Assembly (NCBI GenBank): GCA_902475455.1
Contig: CABRZO010000001.1
Span: forward strand, 1 to 54,817
Length of the DNA: 54,817 nt
Reading direction: 5' to 3'
Source: an uncultured Eubacteriales bacterium
Lineage (GTDB): Bacteria > Bacillota > Clostridia > Oscillospirales > Oscillospiraceae
The stretch's first letter is position 1; each line of letters opens with the position of its first letter. The position numbers were made by a program, and so were the translations under genes. The notes below the pieces were generated by a model. The model was not told the DNA's origin. It did not search any database and was given only the letters and a program-made list of their open reading frames with translations. Below are positions 32,661-41,110 of this stretch, one piece after another.

Positions 32661-33430
32661 TGACACTTCCCTCCCATCATCTCGTACAGGGATTTTACAT
32701 CTTTCTTGGCCAGCCGCCCGGCCCGGAACTTCAGACAGGCTTCCAGGCTGCAGCTCATGTCCAGGCTGTAGGAGTCGTGGGCGTCCGGAATCCGGGGGAA
32801 GGCGTACCAGCCGAACTGGGGGTTATAGGCCTCCAGCGGATAGTCGGGGGTTCCAAACTCCAACTGGGTGGGATTGACGGGATGCTCCACATCCTTTCTG
32901 GCCGCCGCGGGCCAGCCCATGACATTGACGGCGTTTTCCACCGTGAAGTCGTTGCCCTCAAAGACATGCCAGATTTTCCAATCGTCGCCCTCTTTTTTCA
33001 TGTCAAACCAGATCCGGTCATAAACATCGTAGCCCCGGGTCCCGGCCCCCATATCAATGGCCTCGCTGGCCAGACTGTAAATCAGGCAGAACGCGGTCTT
33101 GCCGTCTGCGGCAATCCGCACAATGTTGGTTCCGTTGGGCATGTGGAAGGAATAGTCCTTCTGATCTGCGGGGAAGGCCTTTTCATAGTGGGCCCGGATG
33201 CGATCCAGTCCCACATAGTAGCCCCAGTTGGCCCCCAGCTGGGCAGTGGCCTGATTTTCCGGCTGCTGTACCCAGAGGTTGTCCAGTTCACCTTGGCGAT
33301 CCTGATTGAATATGTACAGGCTCCGCCGGGCCAGCACCTGCTTGATGGACTCCCGCTCCCAGACGTTTTGAATCCGCTGCTCCGACGTGGCCTCCCGGCG
33401 ATAAAAATATCTTCCCATCATCTTGGGCAT
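32657..33430 (-). CDS. NTF2/SnoaL-like protein B
   Basis: A 257-residue paralogue of A and C. The NTF2-like core includes the helix with Y-Y-V-G-L-D-R-I-R-A-H-Y, an A-D-G-K-T-A strand turn and the terminal W-K-I-W-H strand. A long Pro/aromatic C-terminal extension follows. AGGAGG lies 10 nt before ATG 33430. It overlaps gene A by 4 nt. Dehydratase or isomerase activity is possible, but a non-catalytic binding role cannot be excluded. Confidence 0.65.
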   Translation of the reverse strand: MPKMMGRYFYRREATSEQRIQNVWERESIKQVLARRSLYIFNQDRQGELDNLWVQQPENQATAQLGANWGYYVGLDRIRAHYEKAFPADQKDYSFHMPNGTNIVRIAADGKTAFCLIYSLASEAIDMGAGTRGYDVYDRIWFDMKKEGDDWKIWHVFEGNDFTVENAVNVMGWPAAARKDVEHPVNPTQLEFGTPDYPLEAYNPQFGWYAFPRIPDAHDSYSLDMSCSLEACLKFRAGRLAKKDVKSLYEMMGGKCQ

Positions 33431-33447
33431 AGTCTGTCAACCTCCTC

Positions 33448-34218
33448 TCAGAAATTCATACCGGCGCGTTTGTACTCCGGCATGTCGGGGCCGTAGCTGA
33501 AGGTGTCATCCCAGTCATAATAGGGCTCCGGCAGACGAATCTTTTCCTGCCGGGGGCGTCCGGGATAAAAGGCCTCATACACCTTACCCGGCTTGTTGGG
33601 CTCCGGCAGCGTCAGGCCCTCCAGCTGGGCAAACTCCGGCACCGGCTCCGGAAGCTGCCACGAATCCGCCCAGTTGACCTCCTGGGGGGCCCGGGTCTCC
33701 ACAATGCGCTGCATGTGCCAAATCCTCCAGTTGGTGCCTTCCTTGGTGAAGTCCACGGCGTAATAACCGTTTTCCTGGATGGTATAGGGGCCGTTGGCCA
33801 GAATCTCATGGATGGTGCTGTTAAACAGCCACACCCCCTTGGCTGTGGTGCCGTAGCCGGAGATCTCCAGGCAGGGGGGCGAAATGGCATCCACCTGCAT
33901 GGCGCCCACTCCGTGGAGCTTCTCCTGGGTTTTATCCCCCAGATATTCCGGGAACAGCTGCTGAATCAGCTGGGAACGCTTCTGGGTGTCCTCATATCTG
34001 GCCTTATAGTAGTTGCCCACCGCCTTCCGACCGGTGTACCATCCATCATTGGTGCCATAGCAGATATCGTCCTCAAACCGGCTCCAGAGTTCGTGCAGAA
34101 TGGTGTCCTCCTGCTTCATCTGGATGGCATAGACATACCGGCCCATGGTATTCTCAATTTCCCGCAGATCCAGAAAGGCGTCCGCCATCTGTTCCGCAGT
34201 ATAGTTCTGTTTATACAT
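33448..34218 (-). CDS. NTF2/SnoaL-like protein C
   Basis: A 256-residue member of the same tandem family: helix W-Y-T-G-R-K-A-V-G-N-Y-Y, strand segment and W-R-I-W-H-M close to residue 150, then a Pro-rich extension. Start follows AGGAGG. It is the first of the three and lies 19 nt behind the flavodoxin-like gene. Three divergent copies in a row suggest either a hetero-oligomer or three successive steps on one scaffold. Confidence 0.65.
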   Translation of the reverse strand: MYKQNYTAEQMADAFLDLREIENTMGRYVYAIQMKQEDTILHELWSRFEDDICYGTNDGWYTGRKAVGNYYKARYEDTQKRSQLIQQLFPEYLGDKTQEKLHGVGAMQVDAISPPCLEISGYGTTAKGVWLFNSTIHEILANGPYTIQENGYYAVDFTKEGTNWRIWHMQRIVETRAPQEVNWADSWQLPEPVPEFAQLEGLTLPEPNKPGKVYEAFYPGRPRQEKIRLPEPYYDWDDTFSYGPDMPEYKRAGMNF

Positions 34219-34237
34219 GCCGCTTTCCTCCTGTCAA

Positions 34238-35062
34238 TCAGCTGATGGAGACCACCTCGGACCCGGAAATAAACCGTTCTCCGTCATAGGTCATAAAGAA
34301 GTCCTCCACAATATCGGAAATGAAGATTCGCGCCCGCATCTCTTCCTTTTTGCCGGGCTTTTCATCGTTGTTGTAGTGGAAGAAATAGGAGCCCTTCCAC
34401 TTCTTTCCGTCCGAGGTCTCATACTCCACCGCGTCGGGCACGTCCGCGTAGGGCACGTCCGCCTGCTTGGGACCGGGCACAAACCAGGCCCGGGGCTTCT
34501 GGCCCACCGGACCGCCGGCGGGGCCCATTTCCTTGCCGCCACAGGCAAATTTGCCCACCATATCCACATCATAATTGCTCAGATACACCTGGAGCATCCC
34601 CAGTGTGCCGATGCACTCCCGGGTGCCGTAAAAGCCTCCGCCATAGGTGGTGAACACGATACCCAAGGGACGGTTGTTCTCCTTGCAGTAAATGCCGGGG
34701 TAAGGGGCGCCCTTCCTGCGCCAGCGGCCGCCCAGAGATTGGGTCACCGCCTCCGGGTTGACCTGTCCGCCTTCCATCTCCTTTTTCAGGTCTTCCTGAA
34801 GATTTCCGTCGCCGTTCAGGCCCATGGCGTCCGCCACCGGCTTCAGGGGCGCGCCGGCCACAATGGGGCTGCCCAGGCAGATGATGTCGTAATCGTCGAA
34901 ATAGATTTTCCCTTCCAGGGCCGCCCAGTCCATTTTTAAAGTCAGTCGCACCATCTGGACATCCCAGTTGTAATATTCAAAGGTCTCTTTAAACCAATTG
35001 GCCACTTTTTCCGTGTTCTTGGTCATGGTGGCATACAGAATCAATGCCCGTCTGCGTTTCAT
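34238..35062 (-). CDS. large flavodoxin-like protein
   Basis: The N-terminus is a flavodoxin fold with a phosphate-binding loop A-T-M-T-K-N-T-E-K-V (11-20). A second FMN-loop region is near F-T-T-Y-G-G-G-F-Y-G. At 274 residues it is nearly twice a classical flavodoxin, with a C-terminal extension ending in a predicted helix and strand. It could deliver electrons to the OYE flavoproteins of the operon, or be a reductase in its own right. Start has AAGGAG. It sits 12 nt after the importer ATPase gene. Confidence 0.75.
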   Translation of the reverse strand: MKRRRALILYATMTKNTEKVANWFKETFEYYNWDVQMVRLTLKMDWAALEGKIYFDDYDIICLGSPIVAGAPLKPVADAMGLNGDGNLQEDLKKEMEGGQVNPEAVTQSLGGRWRRKGAPYPGIYCKENNRPLGIVFTTYGGGFYGTRECIGTLGMLQVYLSNYDVDMVGKFACGGKEMGPAGGPVGQKPRAWFVPGPKQADVPYADVPDAVEYETSDGKKWKGSYFFHYNNDEKPGKKEEMRARIFISDIVEDFFMTYDGERFISGSEVVSIS

Positions 35063-35074
35063 AATGATTCTCCT

Positions 35075-36055
35075 TTATTCCTCGTTGGGTTCGGTGGGGG
35101 CAGTCGTAGCGCCCTCCACCCGGTGGCAGGCCACCAGATGGCCCGGGCACGCCTCACGCAGCTCCGGCTCCTGGGCGAAGCACTGCTCCGTGGCGAACCG
35201 GCAGCGGGGCGCAAACCGGCAGCACTTGGGCGGATTGACCGGGGAGGTGAGCTCTCCCTGGAGCAAAATGCGCTCCGGCCGGTTCTCCAGCCGGGGAACC
35301 GGAATGGAGGACAGCAGCGCCTGGGAATAGGGGTGCAGCGTATTCCGGAACAGCTCTGCCGAGGCGCATTTCTCAACCACTTGTCCCAGGTACATCACGC
35401 AGATCTCATTGGAGATATGGCGTACCACCGACAGATCGTGTGTAATGAACAGATACGTCAGCTTTTTCTCCTCCTGCAGATCCTGCAGCAGGTTGAGCAC
35501 CTGGGCCTGAATGGAAACATCCAGCGCAGACACCGGTTCGTCACAGACAATGAACTTGGGCTCCAGAGCCAGGGCCCGGGCGATGCCGATCCGCTGCCGG
35601 CGCCCGCCGTCCAGCTCATGGGGGTAGGCCTGGGCAAACCGCTCCGCCAGTCCCACCGTGTCCATCAATTCCTTGACCCTGCGGTTGGTCTCCTCCTTGC
35701 TCTTGGTCAGTTTATAGATGGCCAGGGGCTCCGCGATCAGCTGACTGACCGACATTCTGGGGTCCAGAGAGGCAAAGGGATCCTGAAAGATCATCTGCAT
35801 CTCAGTGCGCAGATGCTTGAACTGCTTGGGTTTGATCCCGGTAATCTCTGTTCCGTTAAACCAGACCTCACCGGAGGAGGGTTCCGTCAGCCGAAGGATG
35901 CTTTTCCCCAGGGTGGATTTACCGCATCCAGACTCACCCACAATACCCATGGTCTCCCCCACGTCCACAGAAAACGAAACATCATCCACCGCGTGGAGAA
36001 CACCATCGGCAGTGGGAAAATACTTCTTCAGATGCTTTACTTCCAGCAGTTTCAT
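35075..36055 (-). CDS. oligopeptide/dipeptide-type ABC importer ATPase (OppF-like)
   Basis: A 326-residue ATPase of the peptide/nickel/opine import class. Walker A is G-E-S-G-C-G-K-S-T (40-48), Walker B V-C-D-E-P-V-S-A-L-D and H-loop I-T-H-D. The C-terminal oligo_HPY region includes a four-Cys cluster (C-C-R-F-A-P-R-C). The ABC signature reads L-D-G-G-R (148-152) where L-S-G-G-Q is usual, so the invariant Ser is Asp. It overlaps the OppD-like gene by 4 nt. GGAGG precedes the start. Confidence 0.92.
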   Translation of the reverse strand: MKLLEVKHLKKYFPTADGVLHAVDDVSFSVDVGETMGIVGESGCGKSTLGKSILRLTEPSSGEVWFNGTEITGIKPKQFKHLRTEMQMIFQDPFASLDPRMSVSQLIAEPLAIYKLTKSKEETNRRVKELMDTVGLAERFAQAYPHELDGGRRQRIGIARALALEPKFIVCDEPVSALDVSIQAQVLNLLQDLQEEKKLTYLFITHDLSVVRHISNEICVMYLGQVVEKCASAELFRNTLHPYSQALLSSIPVPRLENRPERILLQGELTSPVNPPKCCRFAPRCRFATEQCFAQEPELREACPGHLVACHRVEGATTAPTEPNEE

Positions 36056-37029
36056 TCCGGTACCTCCTTGCCCGGGCCAAAGTGCAGGCACTTGACAAAA
36101 TGTCCCGGCTCCACTTCCGTCAGAATGGGATCGCAACGCTTGCACTGATCCACGCACTGCTCACACCGGTCACTGAAGCTGCACCAGGGGGGCAGATCCA
36201 TGGGGTTTGCCATCAACCCCTTGATGGGCTTCAGCCGTCTCATCTCCCGCTCCAGGTCGGGCAGGGAGTCAAAGAGCCCTTTGGTATAGGGGTGCAGCGG
36301 GTTGTGGAAGATCCGCTCGGTGGTGCCGTATTCCACAATCTCTCCGGCGTAGATCACCGCGCACTTGTCGCACATCTCCGCCACCACGCCAAAATCGTGG
36401 GTGATTAGCAGCATGGAGGTGTTGAACTGGCTGCGCAGCTGTTTCATTAGTTCCAGCACCTGGGCCTGGATGGTCACATCCAGGGCGGTGGTGGGCTCGT
36501 CGGCAATCAGCAGCGCCGGGTTGCAGGCCAGGGCAATGGCAATGACCACTCGCTGCTTCATACCGCCGGAAAACTGATGGGGGTACTCTCCGGCTCGCTG
36601 GGGAGCAATGCCCACTGTCTCCAGCATCTGCCGGGCCCGCTCCATACTCTCACTTTTAGAGCAATCCGAGTGAAGTGCAATCATCTCGGCAATCTGGTCT
36701 CCCACCGTCAGCACCGGATTTAGCGCGGTCATGGGATCCTGAAAGATCATGGAGATTCGGCCTCCCCGCAGGGCCCGAAGGGATGCGTCCTCCATTTTCA
36801 TGACATCTTCGCCCTCAAACAGGATTTCGCCGTCAATGATCTTGCCTGGGGGATTGGGGACCAGCCTCAGGATACCCAGGGCGGTGGTGGTCTTGCCCGC
36901 TCCGGTCTCTCCCACCAGTCCCAGGGTCTCTCCCTTCTCCAGGGACAGGGAGACATCGTTGACCGCCCGCACGGTGCCGGCACGGGTGACGTAATGGATG
37001 GTCAGATTTTTGATTTCTAATTCTTTCAT
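36052..37029 (-). CDS. oligopeptide/dipeptide-type ABC importer ATPase (OppD-like)
   Basis: A 325-residue ATPase partner with Walker A G-E-T-G-A-G-K-T-T, signature F-S-G-G-M-K-Q-R, Walker B I-A-D-E-P-T-T-A-L-D and H-loop I-T-H-D-F. The C-terminal part carries the Cys cluster of this class. ATG 37029 has GGAG at 8 nt and is preferred over ATG 37035, which would overlap the permease stop. Its signature is canonical, unlike that of OppF. Confidence 0.92.
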   Translation of the reverse strand: MKELEIKNLTIHYVTRAGTVRAVNDVSLSLEKGETLGLVGETGAGKTTTALGILRLVPNPPGKIIDGEILFEGEDVMKMEDASLRALRGGRISMIFQDPMTALNPVLTVGDQIAEMIALHSDCSKSESMERARQMLETVGIAPQRAGEYPHQFSGGMKQRVVIAIALACNPALLIADEPTTALDVTIQAQVLELMKQLRSQFNTSMLLITHDFGVVAEMCDKCAVIYAGEIVEYGTTERIFHNPLHPYTKGLFDSLPDLEREMRRLKPIKGLMANPMDLPPWCSFSDRCEQCVDQCKRCDPILTEVEPGHFVKCLHFGPGKEVPE

Positions 37030-37034
37030 ATCCA

Positions 37035-37934
37035 TTACTCCTTCAGCTTGGGATCCATGGCGTCCCGGAGGCCGTCACCGAACATATTGAATCCGAACAT
37101 GGTCAGCATAATGGCAAGGCCCGGGAAGGTGATCAGCGGATAGAATTGCCGGATAAACTCCCGGCCGGAGTTCAGCATAGACCCCCATTCCGGGGTGGGG
37201 GGCTGTACGCCCAGCCCGATGAAACTCAGGCCGGAGATCATCATAATGTTGCCTCCCAACCGCAGGGTGCAGTCTACAATGATGGGGGCCAGACAGTTGG
37301 GAATCACGTGGGACAGAATGACCCGCAGATTCCGGGAGCCGCAGGCCCGGGCGGCCTCAATATACTCCTCTCCCCGAATGCTGAGGGAGGTGGCCCGCAT
37401 CATACGACAGCTGGGGGCAATGCCGCCCACTGCCACCGCAACGGCGGTCTGCCAGATGCCGTTGCCCAGCATGGAGGAGACACAGATGGCCAGCAAGGTA
37501 CCGGGAATAGCCATCAGCATGTCCATGAAGCGCATGATGACCGTGTCTACCTTGCCTCCGAAGTAGCCGGAGACGGCGCCGATCAGGCCGCCCACCACCA
37601 CGGAGCACACCACCGCCATCAGGGAGACCAGCAACGAGATGCGGCCGCCGTAGATGATTCGGCTCAGGATGTCCCGGCCATAGTTGTCGGTGCCCAGAGG
37701 ATGGGCCAGGCAGGGATAGAGCAGGCGCTGTGTTGGGTTCTGCATGTTGATGTCATAGGGGGCGATCCAGTCTGCGAAGATGGCGCAAATGATCAACAGC
37801 AGCACGATGGCCATACCCACCATGGCCAGCTTGTTGGTCTTGAGCCGGTCCCAGATCTCCAGCAGCTGGCTGCGCTTTTTCAGGCTGCCCTGGGACAGCG
37901 TCTGGTCCTGTCTGTCTTTTGGTACGGCGGTCAT
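37035..37934 (-). CDS. ABC importer permease (OppC-like)
   Basis: A 299-residue inner-membrane permease of the OppC type with an N-terminal cytoplasmic segment, about six helices, and the EAA loop G-E-E-Y-I-E-A-A-R-A-C-G. It overlaps OppB by 4 nt (ATGA). Confidence 0.93.
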   Translation of the reverse strand: MTAVPKDRQDQTLSQGSLKKRSQLLEIWDRLKTNKLAMVGMAIVLLLIICAIFADWIAPYDINMQNPTQRLLYPCLAHPLGTDNYGRDILSRIIYGGRISLLVSLMAVVCSVVVGGLIGAVSGYFGGKVDTVIMRFMDMLMAIPGTLLAICVSSMLGNGIWQTAVAVAVGGIAPSCRMMRATSLSIRGEEYIEAARACGSRNLRVILSHVIPNCLAPIIVDCTLRLGGNIMMISGLSFIGLGVQPPTPEWGSMLNSGREFIRQFYPLITFPGLAIMLTMFGFNMFGDGLRDAMDPKLKE

Positions 37935-38914
37935 GCCTTCGCCTCCTCTCCTTCGGTCTGGGTCTTTTTACGGCGCTTGCCGGCGCCGGCGAACTGAGCC
38001 TTGATCCGCGGGTCAATGGCGGCATAGGCCAGGTCCACCAGCAGGTTCATACAGCACACGAACACAGCGATGACCAGCGTAATCCCCATGATCGTGGGAT
38101 AGTCCCGATTGTTGATACCGGTCACCATCAGGGAGCCGATGCCGGGAATATTGAAAATACTCTCGATGATGACGTTTCCGCCGATGACCATGGAAATCTG
38201 TCCGCCGATCATGGTAATCACCGGAATTAGCGCATTTTTCAGGGCGTGCTTACGGATGATGGCCATCTCCCGCAGGCCCTTGGCCCGGGCAGTGCGGATA
38301 TAGTCCTGACGGATGACCTCCAGCAGACTGGAGCGGGTCATGCGGGTGGTACCGGCCAGACTCATCATGCCGCTGGCCGCCACCGGCAAAACATAATGCA
38401 GCGGCGTACTCAGTCCGCTGGCTGGCAGCAGGTTCAGCTTGATGCTGAACACCACAATGCCCATCAGTGCCAGCCAAAACCCCGGAATGGAGGCCAGCAC
38501 CACCGCCAGAATGGACACGGTATAGTCCAGGGCAGTCTTCTGTTTGATGGCGGAGATAATGCCGAAGGGGATGCCCAGCACCACGGTGACGCAGACGCTG
38601 AGGACACCCAGCTGGATGGTTACCCCAACCCGTTCAGCGATGGTGGCGGATACCGCCCGGTTGGTCATATAGGAGGTGCCCAGATCCAGCCTGGTCACCA
38701 CCCCCCAGATGTACTGGCCCAGCTGAATCAGATAGGGCTGATCCAGACCCATCTCATGTTCCACCTGATCGTACTGTTCCTGGGTATAGTTGTCCGGCAG
38801 CTGGTTGAGCACCGGATCGCCCGGCATCAGATAGCTGAGCGAAAAGACAATAATCAGCACGCCCAACAGCACCGGAATCATCTGCAGCAGGCGCTTGATG
38901 ATGTATTTGATCAT
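37931..38914 (-). CDS. ABC importer permease (OppB-like)
   Basis: A 327-residue OppB-type permease beginning I-K-Y-I-I-K-R-L-L-Q, with about six helices and the EAA-like loop R-Q-D-Y-I-R-T-A-R-A-K-G-L. The start at 38914 has AGGAGA upstream. A GC-rich hairpin separates it from the substrate-binding protein gene. Confidence 0.93.
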   Translation of the reverse strand: MIKYIIKRLLQMIPVLLGVLIIVFSLSYLMPGDPVLNQLPDNYTQEQYDQVEHEMGLDQPYLIQLGQYIWGVVTRLDLGTSYMTNRAVSATIAERVGVTIQLGVLSVCVTVVLGIPFGIISAIKQKTALDYTVSILAVVLASIPGFWLALMGIVVFSIKLNLLPASGLSTPLHYVLPVAASGMMSLAGTTRMTRSSLLEVIRQDYIRTARAKGLREMAIIRKHALKNALIPVITMIGGQISMVIGGNVIIESIFNIPGIGSLMVTGINNRDYPTIMGITLVIAVFVCCMNLLVDLAYAAIDPRIKAQFAGAGKRRKKTQTEGEEAKA

Positions 38915-38938
38915 AGACTTTCTCTCCTTTTCGCGGTT

Positions 38939-38981
38939 CGCCGCCCCCCTCCCCCGCCCGGGGACCGGGGAGGGGGCGGCT
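38939..38981 (-). terminator. intra-operon GC hairpin (attenuator)
   Basis: A long C-run/G-run inverted repeat lies between the substrate-binding protein stop and the OppB-like start. No T-run follows on the minus strand, so it probably lowers readthrough or stabilises the upstream message, giving more binding protein than permease. Confidence 0.6.
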
Positions 38982-39000
38982 GCCATGCGCCGGAATGGGA

Positions 39001-40626
39001 TCAGCCCACTACGGTAATGTCCCGCAGAGAGGGAGAACCGGTGATGGGAATGTCACAGGTGCCGATCCGGCTGTTGTAGGCGTAGGCGGTGCTCCACTGG
39101 CCCACCGGGATCATGCTGTAGTGATCGTAGAAGTAATCCTGCACATCACTGTAAATCTGGGCCCGCTCCGCATCGTCAGTGGTGCTGCGGCCCGCCTCCA
39201 GCAGATCCACAATTTCGGGATCAGTCTGAGCAGTGCACTGGTAGGAGAAGTTGCCCCGGAAGAAGGTATACACGTCCGCTGCCTCATTGGTGGCGGTGGC
39301 GATGGCAGCACCGTTGATAAACAGGTCGGTGCCGTTGGGCTGGGACCAGTAGTCGGCCACGGCGGTGGACTGATCGTAGGTCTCAATCTCCACATTGACG
39401 CCGATCTCCTGCATGTAGTACTGGAAGGACTCGGCAATGGTGGTGGAGGTGGTAGCCGTATTGGTCACGAAGGTCAGGGTTGGGTTGTCAATGCCGCATT
39501 CCGCCACCAGCTGCTTGGCTGTCTCCGGGTCATACTCGTAGGAATGGCCGTCCACATAGTAGGGGTTGGACTCGTTCAGGGTTGAGGTGGAGGGGGTGGC
39601 CAGAATGCCCCAGGTCAGGTCGGCGATGGCCGCAGCATCGGTGCCGATGCAAATAGCCTCGCGGAGCTTTTCATTCTGCAGATCCTGGTTCTGGGGACTC
39701 AGCACAATCACCGCCGAGGCGTTGGAGCTGACGGGGACATAGGTGCCCATGCTGGGATCGGCGGAGATCTCTTCACAGTCGTTGGCAGTGAGGTTGATAG
39801 CCACGTCGATGACCCCGTTGATGTAGTCGGCCATCATGGTGGTGTTGTCGGTATACCGATAGCAGGTGATCTCCTGGACCGAGGCGGAGTCGCCGGCCTC
39901 GTCGGCCATCCACCAGTCGTCCCGCTTTTCAAATGTGATGGACACGTCGGTAATGCTCTCCTTCACCGTATAGGGGCCGGAGCCGCACACCGAATCCTTG
40001 GAGAACCAGTCGGCGTTCTCCCCCAGAGCTTCCACAAAGTCCTTGTTCATTACAAAGATATTGAGGCCGGACTGCCAGGGGCCGTAGGGCTGATTGTACT
40101 GGAGGTACAGGGTCATGCCATCCTCGGAAACAGAGCTGGCGTCAAAGTCCACCACGGTGAAGTTGGTGCCGCCCCGGGAGGACTGGGCAAAGCGCTGCAT
40201 GGAGTAGAGCACATCCTCCATGGTCATCTGATCCCCGTTGGAGAAATAGATACCGTCCTTCAGCTCCAGAACCAGCTGATTTTCCACCTCCTCGGACCAG
40301 TAGTAGTCGCTGAGAATGTCGGAATACCACTGGCCGTCGGAGCCGATGCTGAACAACTGGTCATAGAGCAGGTAGGTGGCCGCGGTGGAGCACTCGGTGC
40401 TGAAGTACTGGCTGGCATCAAAATGGCCCAGGAACTGCTGGGCCGTGGAGCCCACTGCAATGGCGGCATCGGTCTGAACTGTCTGGGCCGAACTGCCGGC
40501 GGAGCCGCTGGTGGTGGAGGTACCGGAGGCAGAGGTACTGCCGTTGCCGCAGGCCGCCAGCCCGAATACCATGGACGCCGCCAGGGCCAGCCCGGCCAGC
40601 CGTCTGAAGATACCGTGTTGTTTCAT
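39001..40626 (-). CDS. ABC importer substrate-binding lipoprotein (OppA/DppA-like)
   Basis: A 541-residue SBP_bac_5 family protein. The N-terminus is a lipoprotein signal with lipobox L-A-A-C, then a Ser/Thr-rich linker. The body contains family features such as Y-L-L-Y-D-Q-L-F and the D-G-I-Y-F-S-N-G-D segment. The family takes up peptides but also opines, nickel, glycans and steroid-like ligands, so the cargo is open. It is the first gene after the promoter at 40767-40795 and leads the operon with the reductase genes. Confidence 0.92.
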   Translation of the reverse strand: MKQHGIFRRLAGLALAASMVFGLAACGNGSTSASGTSTTSGSAGSSAQTVQTDAAIAVGSTAQQFLGHFDASQYFSTECSTAATYLLYDQLFSIGSDGQWYSDILSDYYWSEEVENQLVLELKDGIYFSNGDQMTMEDVLYSMQRFAQSSRGGTNFTVVDFDASSVSEDGMTLYLQYNQPYGPWQSGLNIFVMNKDFVEALGENADWFSKDSVCGSGPYTVKESITDVSITFEKRDDWWMADEAGDSASVQEITCYRYTDNTTMMADYINGVIDVAINLTANDCEEISADPSMGTYVPVSSNASAVIVLSPQNQDLQNEKLREAICIGTDAAAIADLTWGILATPSTSTLNESNPYYVDGHSYEYDPETAKQLVAECGIDNPTLTFVTNTATTSTTIAESFQYYMQEIGVNVEIETYDQSTAVADYWSQPNGTDLFINGAAIATATNEAADVYTFFRGNFSYQCTAQTDPEIVDLLEAGRSTTDDAERAQIYSDVQDYFYDHYSMIPVGQWSTAYAYNSRIGTCDIPITGSPSLRDITVVG

Positions 40627-40766
40627 CGTGTTTCCTCCTCTTGATTTGAAATGATGTGGTCTGTGTGGGGCGTCCCGTCGCTCCGGCTGTTCTGCGCTGC
40701 CGGCTGTCCGTCCGGGTGTGCCCGGGATGAACTGTGTCCCGGGCCCGTCGCCCTGTGATGGTTGCG

Positions 40767-40795
40767 AGTATAAAAACCTCGGCCGTCAAATGCAA
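40767..40795 (-). promoter_or_regulatory. promoter of the 14-gene uptake/reductase operon
   Basis: Minus strand TTGCAT (40790-40795), 17-nt spacer, TATACT (40767-40772). It leaves an untranslated leader of about 130 nt. No internal promoter of comparable quality was seen in the operon. Confidence 0.7.
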
Positions 40796-41029
40796 GGTGG
40801 AAAAACTGACCTGGCTGCCAAATCCTGCAGTGTTCCGTTTTTGAGGAGGTTGAAGGTCTGAACAGAGGCGGCAAAAAAGGCGGAGAATCTGACTGTGACA
40901 TTCTGAAGTCCACCCTCATATGTGACATCCGTCATACAATTCAGCTGTTTTATTCTGCTTTTTTCGATTTTTCACACCATTTCGTTCACTTTTTACAGCG
41001 GTTTTTTGTGGCCTAAATTCCGGGATTTC

Positions 41030-41059
41030 TTGAAAAAGTCCTGGGGGCTGCGCTATAAT
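41030..41059 (+). promoter_or_regulatory. promoter of the AraC regulator
   Basis: TTGAAA (41030-41035), 18-nt spacer and a perfect TATAAT (41054-41059), 51 nt before the start. It diverges from the operon promoter at 40767. The 230 nt between the two is AT-rich and is the likely AraC binding region, but I see no clear direct repeat. Confidence 0.7.
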
Positions 41060-41110
41060 AATTACAATCGAATTTTGGCGAAAAAGCTGCGCTGGAGGCG
41101 AGATTCCCCC

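Noticed and set aside
25278..34218. A bile-acid inducible (bai) operon
   Set aside because: OYE, SDR and NTF2-like genes are shared with bai, but there is no bile-acid CoA ligase (BaiB), CoA transferase (BaiF/K) or BaiG-type order, and the NTF2-like proteins are much longer than BaiE.
40627..40760. Riboswitch in the 130-nt leader of the importer operon
   Set aside because: The leader is GC-rich but I could not draw a conserved aptamer or a terminator/antiterminator pair.
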